DNA of 63,498 nucleotides, taken from positions 1-63,498 of the forward strand of contig CAJAUM010000036.1 of assembly GCA_903945175.1 (NCBI GenBank). The letters run 5' to 3'. The notes under the pieces are model-generated. The model saw only the letters and a list, made by a program, of their open reading frames with translations, ran no database searches and was not told the origin of the DNA. A program made the position numbers and the translations under genes. The stretch comes from an uncultured Bacteroidales bacterium (GTDB lineage: Bacteria; Bacteroidota; Bacteroidia; Bacteroidales; FEN-979). Below are positions 1 through 9,169 of this stretch, piece after piece (the first letter of the stretch is position 1; every line of letters starts with the position of its first letter).

Positions 1-25
1 AAAAATACAAATAGTGACTTAAATA

Positions 26-49
26 TACGCCTACAAATACGCCTACAAA
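26..49. repeat. 12-base tandem direct repeat
   Basis: The unit tacgcctacaaa occurs twice without a gap in a very AT-rich stretch (1-174) that has no credible gene. It lies about 125 bases left of a partial tRNA. Short direct repeats near the core site are typical of arm-type integrase binding sites, so it may belong to the end of an integrated element. That role is inference. Confidence 0.5.
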
Positions 50-174
50 TATAATAAAAAAAGAGAAAATACACTAATATCGAAAAGACGATTAAAAATT
101 TATATCATCTGTATATCAATATTTTAAGTTTATTATGTTATTACATATTTTGCGTTACTATTCATAATGGCAGC

Positions 175-219
175 GCCTTCTAAGCTGTGGGTCGCGCGTT
201 CGAATCGCGCCGGGATCAC
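175..219 (+). tRNA. 3' half of tRNA-Arg(UCU), probable att-site remnant
   Basis: The sequence can be laid out as the 3' half of a tRNA. The anticodon loop cttctaa (177-183) carries TCT, followed by the 3' strand of the anticodon stem (184-188) and a 5-base variable loop (189-193). A perfect T arm has stems gcgcg (194-198) and cgcgc (206-210) around loop ttcgaat. The 3' acceptor strand cgggatc (211-217) follows, with discriminator a. The partner GATCCCG and any D arm are missing upstream, and the 5' anticodon stem pairs only in part, so this is not a complete tRNA. Integrases often recombine within the tRNA 3' half and leave such a copy at the far end of the element. The orientation puts the element to the left of 175 and native chromosome to the right. 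Confidence 0.7.
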
Positions 220-286
220 AAAACAATATTTCAAAAAGCAGTCATTCAAGTCATTACGATTACAACACTGTTCAGAAATATTGATA

Positions 287-1552
287 TTAGGGTAAAAATG
301 GCAGGGAAAAGTAAAATGTAGCCCCTTGTCCGGGTTCTGACTCTGCCCACACACGGCCGCCGTGTCGTTCAATAATCCTTCTCACCGTGGCAAGTCCAAC
401 GCCTATTCCCTGAAACTCATGGCTCGCATGTAGTCGCTGGAAAGGATTGAAGAGTTTTGCAGCCTTTGCCATGTCAAATCCAGCACCATTATCCTTGACG
501 AAGAATATATGTTCATTTTCTCTTTTAAGCAGACCAAAAGTTATTTCAGGGTTTGGAATCTTGCCGGAGTACTTCAATGCATTGCTTAACAAGTTTTCGA
601 GTACGACATGTATCAGACTGGGATCGGCGTTGATATTCAATCCTTCCTGGATGAACACCCTGGGTTTGCTTTGCAGGTTGTTATTTTCAAGATCTTCCAT
701 GATACTTCGGGCCAATTGGCTCAGGTCGATGGGTTTCGATATGATCTCTGCACGTCCTGAGCGTGAAAACTGCAGCAGGTCATCAATCAGGGTTGCCATA
801 GATACTGTTGCTTTTTGGATCCTCTCCAGGAATTCAATGGCCTCCGCATCCAGCTGATTGGAATAATCCAGCTGAAGGATCTGGCTATATCCGCTGATCA
901 CATTCAAGGGGTTTCGTAAATCGTGGGAAACGGTAAAAGAAAAGGCCTCCAATTCCTCATTGGCAGCGATGAGATTTTCGTTGGACGCTTCAAGCTTCGC
1001 CTGGGTCGAGATCAGCTCATCGTTTCGTTGAATGGCTGCTTCATAAACCGATAAAAGAAGATCCAAAATCTGTTTCTTTTCCGAATTGATGGCATACATG
1101 TTTCCCCTGAACATGATTTCGATCATCATTTCGGCCGAACCGGACTTTCGCATCTCACGATTAGCTAAAAGATAATGAATGCGCGATAAAAGGTACATCT
1201 CATCATAGGGCTTGGTGATAAAATTATCAGCGCCGGCTTGTAATCCTTTAATGATATCAAGCGGATCGCGAAGGGAGGTAAGCAAAATCACAGGCACCTC
1301 CTTTAAAACCGGATGGGCTTTGATTTTAGAACAGAATTCATAACCATCCATGCCTGGCATCATAATGTCGCTGATAATGAGTACAGGAATTTTTTCAAGC
1401 GCTGCAGCATACGCATCTATGGCTTTACTGTAGACGATGGTGTTTATTTTATTTTCATCAAAAAAATGCTGAAGCCGTTTGGCCTGAACATACGAATCTT
1501 CAACAGCCATGATATAGCTATCTCCTAAGGTGATCTGATACGATGTTAACAT
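287..1552 (-). CDS. Receiver-histidine kinase (response regulator fused to sensor kinase)
   Basis: A 421-residue cytoplasmic protein. The N-terminal receiver domain (about 14-130) has the acidic pocket in AVEDS, phospho-acceptor D62 in SDIMMPGMDG, and the conserved K in TKPY. A short linker and coiled stretch (160-205) lead to a HisKA domain with the phospho-accepting H210 in SHDLRNPL. An HATPase domain follows with an N box (NLLSNALKYS), a G1 box (DNGAGFD) and a G2 box (GIGVGLA). There is no membrane segment. It is the last gene of the minus-strand chemosensory run, 8 bases after cheB. Its receiver could accept phosphate from the upstream CheA and so link that pathway to another output. This role is inferred from gene order. 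Confidence 0.88.
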   Translation of the reverse strand: MLTSYQITLGDSYIMAVEDSYVQAKRLQHFFDENKINTIVYSKAIDAYAAALEKIPVLIISDIMMPGMDGYEFCSKIKAHPVLKEVPVILLTSLRDPLDIIKGLQAGADNFITKPYDEMYLLSRIHYLLANREMRKSGSAEMMIEIMFRGNMYAINSEKKQILDLLLSVYEAAIQRNDELISTQAKLEASNENLIAANEELEAFSFTVSHDLRNPLNVISGYSQILQLDYSNQLDAEAIEFLERIQKATVSMATLIDDLLQFSRSGRAEIISKPIDLSQLARSIMEDLENNNLQSKPRVFIQEGLNINADPSLIHVVLENLLSNALKYSGKIPNPEITFGLLKRENEHIFFVKDNGAGFDMAKAAKLFNPFQRLHASHEFQGIGVGLATVRRIIERHGGRVWAESEPGQGATFYFSLPFLP

Positions 1553-1560
1553 AACAGGAT

Positions 1561-2622
1561 TTATTGTTTCGTTTTTCTACTAATTTCTTTGACGATTTCT
1601 TGCGGTGAAAGTATCAGGGAGGCTCCGCCCAGGCGGATCGCTTCTCCAGGCATACCATGTACAAGAGAACTCGATGCATCCTGGGCAATGGTAATAGCGC
1701 CTGTTTCACGCAATGCTTTTAATTCTATGGCGCCATCAGTTCCCATTCCGGATAAAAGAATACAAAGAGCTGTTTCACCATATACCGTAGCAATATTTCT
1801 AAAAAGGTAACTTACGGCAGGTCTTAATCCTTTCAGGGGAGGGTCATTGGAGATGGAAATTACACCCTCTCTTTTTATCCCCAGATGATGATCTCCTGGT
1901 GGTAAATAAACATGACCGGGCAGCATTTGTTCTCCATCACTGGCAATCTGAACCGGAAGGTTTGAGAATGTATTGAGCCAATCACAAAATCCAACAGAAA
2001 AATTGGCATCAATATGCTGTACGATCAATAATGGAACATCTATATTATTCGGTATTCTGCTTAGTATTTCCTGAATGGCCACAGGCCCTCCCGCAGATGC
2101 TCCAATGGCGATTAGTTTATATTTTATGTCAGGAAAATCAGCAGTAGTAATGACCCGCGAAGCTGTATGAGAAGGTTTGTCGTTGGCCGAAATAGATGAT
2201 TTTAGGCGGGAGACCTTGATCTCCGACATCATTTTCAGGGTATTCCGGTAATATTTGGCAGTTTGAAGGTATTGAGGATGCCCCGGGCCAAAAGGTTTTG
2301 GAAGGATAGTCAAGGCCCCGGCCTCCAGAATTTTAAATGACATCTTAATCTCGGCTGGAGTGTAAAAACTACTCACAATTACAATGGGAACAGGGTTTTG
2401 CTGCATAATATGCCGGGTAGCCACAACCCCATCCATCAGTGGCATGTAAATATCCATACTGACTACATCCGGATGAAATTTTGCAACAAATTCAACTGCT
2501 TGTGTTCCGTCAACGGCGATGCCAATAATTTCGAAACGTGAATCTTCGGAAAGGATTCCTTTTAACAAGCTCTGGCATGTCGGGGTATCCTCTACTATTA
2601 AAACCCTTATCTTTCTATTCAT
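1561..2622 (-). CDS. cheB: CheB-type chemoreceptor glutamate methylesterase
   Basis: A 353-residue protein of normal CheB length. The receiver domain (1-125) has phospho-acceptor D57 in SMDIYMP. A linker leads to the methylesterase domain (about 165-350), with the catalytic triad visible as S176 (GASAGG), H203 (VQHID) and D296 (GMGTDG). CheB removes methyl groups from receptor glutamates (or deamidates glutamines) and is activated by phosphate from CheA. It sits between cheA (9-base gap) and a receiver-kinase gene. The usual partner, the methyltransferase CheR, is not in this operon. Confidence 0.94.
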   Translation of the reverse strand: MNRKIRVLIVEDTPTCQSLLKGILSEDSRFEIIGIAVDGTQAVEFVAKFHPDVVSMDIYMPLMDGVVATRHIMQQNPVPIVIVSSFYTPAEIKMSFKILEAGALTILPKPFGPGHPQYLQTAKYYRNTLKMMSEIKVSRLKSSISANDKPSHTASRVITTADFPDIKYKLIAIGASAGGPVAIQEILSRIPNNIDVPLLIVQHIDANFSVGFCDWLNTFSNLPVQIASDGEQMLPGHVYLPPGDHHLGIKREGVISISNDPPLKGLRPAVSYLFRNIATVYGETALCILLSGMGTDGAIELKALRETGAITIAQDASSSLVHGMPGEAIRLGGASLILSPQEIVKEISRKTKQ

Positions 2623-2631
2623 CTTTGTTTT

Positions 2632-4800
2632 TTATATCAAACGACGAATGGTTTCGATCAGGTTACTCTGTTCAAAACTGCTTTTAATGATATAGGCGTT
2701 GGCGCCTGCATCCATGCCCTTTTGCCGGTCGTCGGCCGATTCAAGTGCAGTGACCAGTACGACTGGAATCTCAGACAGATTCGTATCCTCTTTGATCCTT
2801 GCAGTCAGTTCAAACCCATTCATCTTGGGCATTTCCACATCTGATACCAAGAGGTCAAATTTTTCATTCTGTAGAAATTGAAAAGCCTCCAGTCCATCAA
2901 CAGCTGTCTTTACAAGAAAACCAGACGACTCGATAATATCCCTCAGCAATGACCTTGAGGTGATGGAGTCATCTGCGACAAGAATCGACAGCAATTCAGA
3001 TTCCTTTACTCCGGCCTCATCCGCTGTTTCCAACCCGATGTCAGCTTCGGCAGCATGAATAGCAGATTCCATCAATTCGTGAATCTGGAGGATCGGGACA
3101 ACCCTTCCATTGCCCATAACGGTAACACCGGCAATATTCCTGACATGGATCAATTGGGGGCCCAGATCCTTGACGAGGCCTTCATGTTCACCAAGCACTT
3201 CATCAATCATCAATGCGATTCGTTTTTGGGCCAACGAAAGGATTAGTACGGGAAAGGTCTTTTCATCTTTATTCCTTATTTTTCTTCCTACAACACTCAG
3301 AACATCTCCCAGCCTGACCAATGCAATACTTTCTCCATGCATTAGGATCATTTTCTTTGATTCGACCGACCTGACCTCATCCTGGTGCACACGAACTGCA
3401 CTTTCAATAGAATTGGTCGGGACGATAAAAAAACTTTCGTTTATGCGAACAAGGATACCACGAAAAGTTGCGAGCGTAACAGGTAAGGTAATGGTAAAGG
3501 TGGTTCCCTCATCTGTTGGTGATTCAACCATAATAGTTCCACCCAAATTGGCAATTTTATCTGCAACAATAGCCATTCCCAACCCACGACCAGAAATATC
3601 AGTAATAAATTGGCTTGTTGAAATTCCGGACCGGAATATAAACCCGCATATATCCCTATCTGACATATGCGCTGCTGCTTCCATAGAAGTAATCCCCATC
3701 TTTACTGCAGCGGAGATTACCTTGGTTTTATTGATTCCGGCACCATCATCATGAATACACAGTTCAACATTCTTCCCGGATTCCTGTTTTACACTGATTT
3801 CAATTAAACCAGTTGCAGATTTCCCTTTTTTCTGGCGAATATCCGGTATTTCAATGCCATGGTCAATACAATTCCGGATCAGATGAATCAACGGATCCTT
3901 TATCTCTTCCAAAATCCGACGGTCAATTTCAATTTCACCGCCCCGTATACTAAGCTGTATCTCTTTATTATACTCCTTTCCAAGATCCCTTACGATTTTT
4001 GGAACAATCGCTAAAAGCGATGAAAATGGATGCAGCAAGGTAGTCTTTATGTCAAACAACAAATTATCAACCATGCGGGATAAACCTACTTGAAACTGTT
4101 CCATATCTTTAACCAGCATGCAAAGATCATCATGTTTCTTCTTCTTAATTTCTTGAATGTAAAAGGCCATGGTTGCTTTTACCGTGATAAATTCTTCTGC
4201 CTGCCTGAGTAAAATATCAAGTTTTGACGTAGCAACACGAACGGTATCTTTGGCTGCTTGAGTTTCATTAATCGGGAATTTGGCAGTATTGAAGTCCAAT
4301 GTCGTTTCATTGACTGACAGAGGTGCAATATTATTAGCTGCTGAAACTAAAGGAGGTGTGGGAAAATTCATTTTCTGGGTTATTCCTATAGATTTCTGCA
4401 TGGTTTCAACTTCCTGAATCAGTTGAGTTAATGCATTGGCGCCAATGCTTTTATGTGTTTTATCGATTTCTGAAAGCATTACATTCAGTGAATCGTTGGC
4501 TTTATAAAGCATATCAAACGATGATGGTAAAAGCGTCAAACTGCCCTGTTTAAGTTTATGAAAAACCCCTTCAAGGGATTGGCAAAGTCGTTCAATGTCC
4601 AACAAGTTTACAGCCCTTGCCGATCCTTTCAGGTTGTGAAATTCCCGAAAAGTTGTTTCAACAAGCTCCTTGTAATCTGGCGATGGCGGTTTCTTTTCCA
4701 GTTCAAGCAAGCAATTGACAATGGCTTGCTGATGCTCGGCTGCCTCAATTTTAAAATCGTTTATCAGCTCGAGGAGAAACGCTTCTTGTTTTTTGTCCAT
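2632..4800 (-). CDS. cheA: CheA-type hybrid histidine kinase with C-terminal receiver
   Basis: A 722-residue chemosensory kinase. The order is an Hpt domain with H55 (EFHNLKGSAR), a low-complexity linker (about 130-190), a dimerisation helix pair, an HATPase domain with the CheA N box (HLIRNCIDHGIE) and G boxes (HDDGAGIN; GRGLGMAIV), a CheW-like regulatory domain (about 455-590), and a receiver domain (about 605-722) with phospho-acceptor in SDVEMPKM. The separate P2 docking domain of enteric CheA is not evident. A fused receiver is common in CheA of non-flagellar or alternative chemosensory systems. It is followed by cheB and preceded by the receptor gene with an 8-base gap. Confidence 0.92.
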   Translation of the reverse strand: MDKKQEAFLLELINDFKIEAAEHQQAIVNCLLELEKKPPSPDYKELVETTFREFHNLKGSARAVNLLDIERLCQSLEGVFHKLKQGSLTLLPSSFDMLYKANDSLNVMLSEIDKTHKSIGANALTQLIQEVETMQKSIGITQKMNFPTPPLVSAANNIAPLSVNETTLDFNTAKFPINETQAAKDTVRVATSKLDILLRQAEEFITVKATMAFYIQEIKKKKHDDLCMLVKDMEQFQVGLSRMVDNLLFDIKTTLLHPFSSLLAIVPKIVRDLGKEYNKEIQLSIRGGEIEIDRRILEEIKDPLIHLIRNCIDHGIEIPDIRQKKGKSATGLIEISVKQESGKNVELCIHDDGAGINKTKVISAAVKMGITSMEAAAHMSDRDICGFIFRSGISTSQFITDISGRGLGMAIVADKIANLGGTIMVESPTDEGTTFTITLPVTLATFRGILVRINESFFIVPTNSIESAVRVHQDEVRSVESKKMILMHGESIALVRLGDVLSVVGRKIRNKDEKTFPVLILSLAQKRIALMIDEVLGEHEGLVKDLGPQLIHVRNIAGVTVMGNGRVVPILQIHELMESAIHAAEADIGLETADEAGVKESELLSILVADDSITSRSLLRDIIESSGFLVKTAVDGLEAFQFLQNEKFDLLVSDVEMPKMNGFELTARIKEDTNLSEIPVVLVTALESADDRQKGMDAGANAYIIKSSFEQSNLIETIRRLI

Positions 4801-4808
4801 GAAATTGA

Positions 4809-6302
4809 CTAAACATTAAACTTTTCAATAATTATTTTCAGGTTTTGTCCTAATTCACTCAGATTATGAGCTGCAGTCTGTGTTTGTTTGGTTCCAATAA
4901 CATTTTGTTCGCTGGCTTGCTTAATGTTCTCCATAGCGGGTACGATTTGATCCATGCCTGCCATCTGCTGCTGTGAAGAGGTAGAAATCTGAATGACCGA
5001 TTGAGCTGCTTCCGTAACAGTGTCTGATAATATTTCTATCATCTCCCCACTCTTTCTGGCCAGGATACTGCCATTTTCAACCGCTTTCGAGCCCTGCTCA
5101 GTAGACATCACCGCTAGATTTACTGCTTTTTGTATATCGTTCAGAATCTCCCTAACCTGTGCTGTAGCCTGTTTTGATTGATCAGCCAAATTGCGGATTT
5201 CCTGAGCAACTACCGCAAATCCACGTCCCTGTTCACCTGCTTTCGCCGCTTCAATGGCAGCATTGACTGCAAGCAAGTTTGATTGGTCGGCAATATCATT
5301 CACCGTAGAGGTAATTTCACCAATCGACCGGTTTTTCTCAGATAGTTTCACTATACTGTCGGCAATCAGGTTCATTTGTTGATTTATCCGGTTCATCCCT
5401 TCGATGGTTTGCTGAACCGATTCCTTCCCATTTTCAGCTGCATCTGAAGCCTTTTGTGCATTTTCCAGTACTGATTGTGCTTTTTGGCTTGCCATCAGCG
5501 CTGTTTGCCGTATTTCTTCAATCGTCGTTGTCGTCTCAGATATGGCTGTGGCTGTTTCTGTTGCCCCTGTCGATACTTCGGTAACTGTAGTAAGGATTTC
5601 AGAAGCAGAAGTTCCAAGAATATTAACACCATTTTTGATTTCCACGGAAATTTTCCTGAGCATGCGGATCATCCAGAAGATAAGGATTATTGAAAGGAGA
5701 ATTATTCCCATGCTTCCTATTATGATGGTTATATCAGCACTTTGTGTCAGTGACTCAGTTTTGGCTTTTTCTGCATCGATGATGTCACTAAAATCCTTTT
5801 CGATCTCAAGAATCATCATCCTGATTTTTTCATACAAGGGGCCTTCGATTTCCCTGGCCATGTTGATCGATTCTTCTATTTTACCGGCATCATTCAAGGT
5901 TAGCCGTTTTTCCCGGTTTTCGATATAGCGTTTCAACTGTACTTTAATTTCATTAAACTTCTGAAGTTGAACAGGATAGGATTGAAGCTCATTCTCAATC
6001 AGGCTGAGACTAATTGCAATCAACGCCGCCTTATCCACAAGTTGCTTTTTTAGTTCATTGGTCCTGGTTGGATCTTTACTGATCGTAATTTGCAACATGG
6101 TCAGCATCTGCCGGTTTTCATCCGCTTTGAATTCAGTAAGATTTCTCTCCATTTGCATCGATTTGAACATGCCCGTCTGGGCGTTATTTATATTGTTGAA
6201 ACTGACAAAACTTAAAATAGATAATAAGATGATGGCGACTATGATTAAGCCAAAGCCAAGAAATAGTTTTGCTTTCGTGCTTATATTGAATGTAGATTTC
6301 AT
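4809..6302 (-). CDS. Methyl-accepting chemotaxis protein
   Basis: A 497-residue transmembrane receptor. A first membrane segment lies at about 12-33 and a second at about 187-211. Between them is a helical, probably periplasmic sensor region of about 150 residues of the four-helix-bundle kind. No clear HAMP domain is seen before the cytoplasmic signalling coiled coil (about 230-497), which contains the conserved hairpin tip [20 protein letters not shown]. The start is backed by a strong Shine-Dalgarno sequence GGAGG (6310-6314) seven bases before the ATG, which is unusual for Bacteroidota. It is probably the dedicated receptor for the CheA and CheW proteins encoded on either side. Confidence 0.93.
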   Translation of the reverse strand: MKSTFNISTKAKLFLGFGLIIVAIILLSILSFVSFNNINNAQTGMFKSMQMERNLTEFKADENRQMLTMLQITISKDPTRTNELKKQLVDKAALIAISLSLIENELQSYPVQLQKFNEIKVQLKRYIENREKRLTLNDAGKIEESINMAREIEGPLYEKIRMMILEIEKDFSDIIDAEKAKTESLTQSADITIIIGSMGIILLSIILIFWMIRMLRKISVEIKNGVNILGTSASEILTTVTEVSTGATETATAISETTTTIEEIRQTALMASQKAQSVLENAQKASDAAENGKESVQQTIEGMNRINQQMNLIADSIVKLSEKNRSIGEITSTVNDIADQSNLLAVNAAIEAAKAGEQGRGFAVVAQEIRNLADQSKQATAQVREILNDIQKAVNLAVMSTEQGSKAVENGSILARKSGEMIEILSDTVTEAAQSVIQISTSSQQQMAGMDQIVPAMENIKQASEQNVIGTKQTQTAAHNLSELGQNLKIIIEKFNV

Positions 6303-6346
6303 TTTTTTTCCTCCATGTTTTTTATATTGTTACTTGATTACCATTT

Positions 6347-6859
6347 TCATTTTTGGTTTACAATGATTGTTTTATTTGTCAGAAGATTTTCTCCATTGAG
6401 AAGAATAATTCCATCAGGAGTAATGCCTTGTATATATTCAGCATTTATTCCGTGAAGATTGGCAGGTGGCGCGCTCAATGTATTCGGGTACACCTTAAGC
6501 GTTCCGGCTATGGCATCGGTAACGATGCCGAATTCCATTCGATCCATCCTAACCAGGATGATTTTATTTAATTCGGTTATGCCTCTTTCCTTAAGATTAA
6601 AAAGAAGTTTCAGATTGAGAATGGAGACAATTTTACCACGCACATTCATCACGCCGGCCACAAAAGCAGGAGTGCCTGGGATTGGGGTCATCTCTCTCAA
6701 TGATAAAACCTCACTCACATATTTACTTTCAATACCATACCTTTCGGGGATAAGCAAAAATTCAACAACCGACAACGATTCAGCCATGTCATCTTGTTTT
6801 ATTTTATGGCGACTAATCTCTTTTGCTCTGGCCCTGAGTATTTTCTGGTCAAGGTTCAT
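6347..6859 (-). CDS. cheW: CheW-like chemotaxis coupling protein (first copy)
   Basis: A 170-residue protein with one CheW domain from about residue 30 to the end and a short charged N-terminal extension. Recognisable family motifs are TPIPGTPAFVAGVMNVRGKI and the late segment GITPDGIILLNGENLL. CheW bridges the receptor tip and the CheA regulatory domain. Its start overlaps the end of the second cheW by 11 bases, indicating translational coupling. Two CheW copies side by side suggest two coupling states or a division of labour, but the sequence does not show which. Confidence 0.9.
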   Translation of the reverse strand: MNLDQKILRARAKEISRHKIKQDDMAESLSVVEFLLIPERYGIESKYVSEVLSLREMTPIPGTPAFVAGVMNVRGKIVSILNLKLLFNLKERGITELNKIILVRMDRMEFGIVTDAIAGTLKVYPNTLSAPPANLHGINAEYIQGITPDGIILLNGENLLTNKTIIVNQK

Positions 6860-7322
6860 ACTTACAATGTTTATCTATTGCTGCCTGAAAATCAAGTTCT
6901 TCCTGAGAAGATAGAAACTGCTCAATATCGTATATCAGGATAATTCCATCATCGCGACGCAGAACACCCTTTGCCTCGAAACCGGAATCAATATCTGATG
7001 CTTTAATCAGTTCATTCGATGAAGGATTAACAATCCCATCAGCCCTATCGGCCACCAACGCAAGTTTTCTCTTTGACGTATCGGCCAAAATAAAAACATC
7101 GTTTATGCGAACAGGCTGATCAGCCATTTTCAACCGATGGCGCATATTAATCACCGGAACCACGCTCCCGTGATAATCAAAAACACCCAGGATAACCAAT
7201 GGCGCATTTGGAATAGGAGTAACTTCCAGCGCTCTTATGACACGGTCGACACAGGCCAGGGATATCGCGAACCGGATGTTTTCAATTGTAAAACAGAGTA
7301 TTTGGTTTGATTCCTTGATCAT
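6849..7322 (-). CDS. cheW: CheW-like chemotaxis coupling protein (second copy)
   Basis: A CheW-domain protein of 157 residues from the preferred start at 7322 (MIKESNQILCF). The frame stays open upstream to an ATG at 7370, but that would overlap the end of the preceding methyltransferase gene and add 16 residues outside the fold. Family features include TPIPNAPLVILGVFDYHGSV and the end segment GVLRRDDGIILIYDIEQFL. It overlaps the other cheW by 11 bases. It is more diverged at the N-terminus than its neighbour, so the two are not a recent duplication. Confidence 0.88.
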   Translation of the reverse strand: MIKESNQILCFTIENIRFAISLACVDRVIRALEVTPIPNAPLVILGVFDYHGSVVPVINMRHRLKMADQPVRINDVFILADTSKRKLALVADRADGIVNPSSNELIKASDIDSGFEAKGVLRRDDGIILIYDIEQFLSSQEELDFQAAIDKHCKYEP

Positions 7323-7359
7323 TTTCAGAAATAAAAGATAAATATAAGAAAGATAATGC

Positions 7360-8361
7360 TCAATGGCCAAGAAACCCGACCATCACCTGCATCCCCGTCG
7401 GTGAAGTTATCAGCCGTATCGCCACCAGTCCTGCGTCCTCCATCCACTTCCGCAACTCCTTTTCTGTATAGGTGTCGCCATGCCTGGTTCCCACCACCAT
7501 ATTCAAGGCAAACAGCGCTCCAATGAATGGTTCTGTGCGGTCATCATTCATCACATGATCAACAATGACCAGTTGCCCGCCGGCATGAAGTGCAGCTGCT
7601 CCCTTCCTGATCAATAGGGCATTCTCTTCAGGATTGTTGATATGAATGATGGCCGACATCAAGACCAGATCATATTCACCTCCAAAATCTTCGCGCAGGT
7701 AATCGCCCTTTAACGTTGTGACGATACCCGTATACCCGGCTTTGTCAATGTATTTTTGGGTGATCGGAACCACGTTTGGGAGGTCGAAGATCACACCGGT
7801 GATGGCAGGATTTTTTTCGATGAAGGCAAAGGTAAAGGCACCGGAACCGCCTCCAACATCAAGCGTGCGGGTTCTTCCTGACAGGTCAAGCATGGCGGCC
7901 AGCTCCCTGCCCTGTCCAACTCCCCTGGCATGCATGGTTGCAATAAAGGGCTCGAGCCATGCATCTCCGCGATGATCAATGTCGTTCTTTACAATTTCTG
8001 CAACTGAGTGCCCCTCCTTAACGGCATCAGTCAGGGTGTTCCACGTTTTCCACAGGCTGACCGAATGTCCCAATCCACCCATAAAAAAAGGAGAGGTGGA
8101 GACAAGAAACTTTTCAGCAAAGGTCGAATTGGAAAAATTCCGATTGTTCAGGGTAATGATTCCTGTTCCTGACAATGCATTCAAAAGCCGGTCTGTGGTT
8201 CGGGGGTTAGTGCGCATTTTCTCTGCTAAGACTGAAGAGGGAAGGCTCTTTTCCGAAAGGTGGTCGAAAAGTCCCAGCTCGAAAGCTGAAAGTATCAGGC
8301 GGCTTATTCTGAAGGCATTGATGATTTCCATCAACTCAGCCGGGGTGGTTATAGGGTTCAT
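7360..8361 (-). CDS. SAM-dependent O-methyltransferase-like protein
   Basis: A 333-residue protein with an N-terminal winged-helix dimerisation domain (about 10-95, with LPSSVLAEKM and RTTDRLLNAL). A class I methyltransferase domain follows with SAM-binding motif I LDVGGGSGAF near residue 168 and an acidic segment VIFDLPNVV. This is the architecture of the plant/animal-type O-methyltransferase family (hydroxyindole O-methyltransferase-like), not of CheR. It is the first gene of the chemosensory run and ends 37 bases before the start of cheW, so it is probably co-transcribed. The substrate is unknown. Whether it serves the chemosensory pathway or only shares the promoter cannot be told from sequence. 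Confidence 0.82.
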   Translation of the reverse strand: MNPITTPAELMEIINAFRISRLILSAFELGLFDHLSEKSLPSSVLAEKMRTNPRTTDRLLNALSGTGIITLNNRNFSNSTFAEKFLVSTSPFFMGGLGHSVSLWKTWNTLTDAVKEGHSVAEIVKNDIDHRGDAWLEPFIATMHARGVGQGRELAAMLDLSGRTRTLDVGGGSGAFTFAFIEKNPAITGVIFDLPNVVPITQKYIDKAGYTGIVTTLKGDYLREDFGGEYDLVLMSAIIHINNPEENALLIRKGAAALHAGGQLVIVDHVMNDDRTEPFIGALFALNMVVGTRHGDTYTEKELRKWMEDAGLVAIRLITSPTGMQVMVGFLGH

Positions 8362-8537
8362 AGGTTTAACATGTTAGAGAAGGGTAAATATACGGCAAAA
8401 AATCTTTTTTTTTGTAATGTAATGGATATTCGCATTGGTAAATCTCCCCCGATGCAGTTAAAATGGGATAAAAAATTACAATTTCCTCATTTTTCACTAC
8501 AGTTACTAAACCAATGGTTACACTTGCTAATTATATG

Positions 8538-8568
8538 TTGATTTGATCTGTCGGGAGGGGTACATTTG
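8538..8568 (+). promoter_or_regulatory. Bacteroidetes-type promoter
   Basis: A ttg (8538-8540) is followed by 20 bases and tacatttg (8561-8568), matching the known -33 TTTG/TTG and -7 TAnnTTTG consensus of the Bacteroidetes primary sigma factor. It lies 37 bases before the acetyltransferase ATG. The rest of the 8362-8605 gap is AT-rich and shows nothing else. Confidence 0.6.
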
Positions 8569-8605
8569 TAAAATAAGCCGGTACTAACCTATACCCTCAG
8601 CTGTC

Positions 8606-9169
8606 ATGGACACAGACAATTCCAAAACGACCACAGTGATTCCAGTTAAAAAAGAGGTTGATTTTGCCCGTCTAAAACAATTAATTCTTGAATTTGCCGC
8701 CAGCATCGATTTCGACCTCTATTATCAAAATTTTTTACACGAACTTTCAAATGTAAGCGAACTTTACAGTTCGCCCAATGGAATAGCTTACATTGTGAAT
8801 CAGAATAACAACACCATTGGATGTATCTGTCTCCAAATTGTTTCGCCTGGTGTAATCAAGGTGAAACGCCTTTATACGCGAACCGATTTCAAGCGTGCCT
8901 TCTTTGGAAAAAAGTTGCTCAAAGCAGCCATAGGTTGGGCAAATCAGAAGGGGATCAAAAAAATAACCCTTGATCCAGCAGACACCCTGAGCTGGGTATC
9001 GAAATTGTGTTTGGATGAAGGCTTTGTTGAATTATCAAGGCGGGATGAATCAACCGCTGACAATCAGAAAATTTTCGAGATGCGATTGGTTCCTAAAACA
9101 ATGTTTTCCCTCCAGGCGGCACCCTACTATCATGTGAATAACCCCATTTCCGTGACCCAGGCTATTTGA
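8606..9169 (+). CDS. GNAT-family N-acetyltransferase
   Basis: A 187-residue cytoplasmic protein. The GNAT core lies at about 55-155: a strand GCICLQIVSPGVIKVKRLYT is followed by an acetyl-CoA loop with FGKKLLKAA and the helix-strand IGWANQKGIKKITLDP. A late segment CLDEGFVELSRRD corresponds to the usual last motif of the fold. The substrate cannot be predicted. It stands alone with its own promoter-like sequence upstream, and its end overlaps by 8 bases the end of the convergent BACON/T9SS gene. Confidence 0.8.
   Translation: MDTDNSKTTTVIPVKKEVDFARLKQLILEFAASIDFDLYYQNFLHELSNVSELYSSPNGIAYIVNQNNNTIGCICLQIVSPGVIKVKRLYTRTDFKRAFFGKKLLKAAIGWANQKGIKKITLDPADTLSWVSKLCLDEGFVELSRRDESTADNQKIFEMRLVPKTMFSLQAAPYYHVNNPISVTQAI

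Noticed and set aside
133-219. A complete tRNA-Arg gene
   Set aside because: The D arm and the 5' acceptor strand GATCCCG are not found upstream, and the 5' side of the anticodon stem pairs poorly, so only a 3' fragment is supported.
133-372. Minus-strand frame of 79 codons containing PARFERATHSLEG
   Set aside because: This is the well-known spurious translation across the antisense of a tRNA 3' half and also overlaps the end of the receiver-kinase gene.
3110-3754. Plus-strand open frame of 214 codons
   Set aside because: It is antisense to the HATPase and CheW-like parts of cheA and has no family features.
7360-8361. CheR receptor methyltransferase
   Set aside because: The protein has the winged-helix plus LDVGGGSGAF layout of hydroxyindole-type O-methyltransferases and lacks the CheR N-terminal domain.
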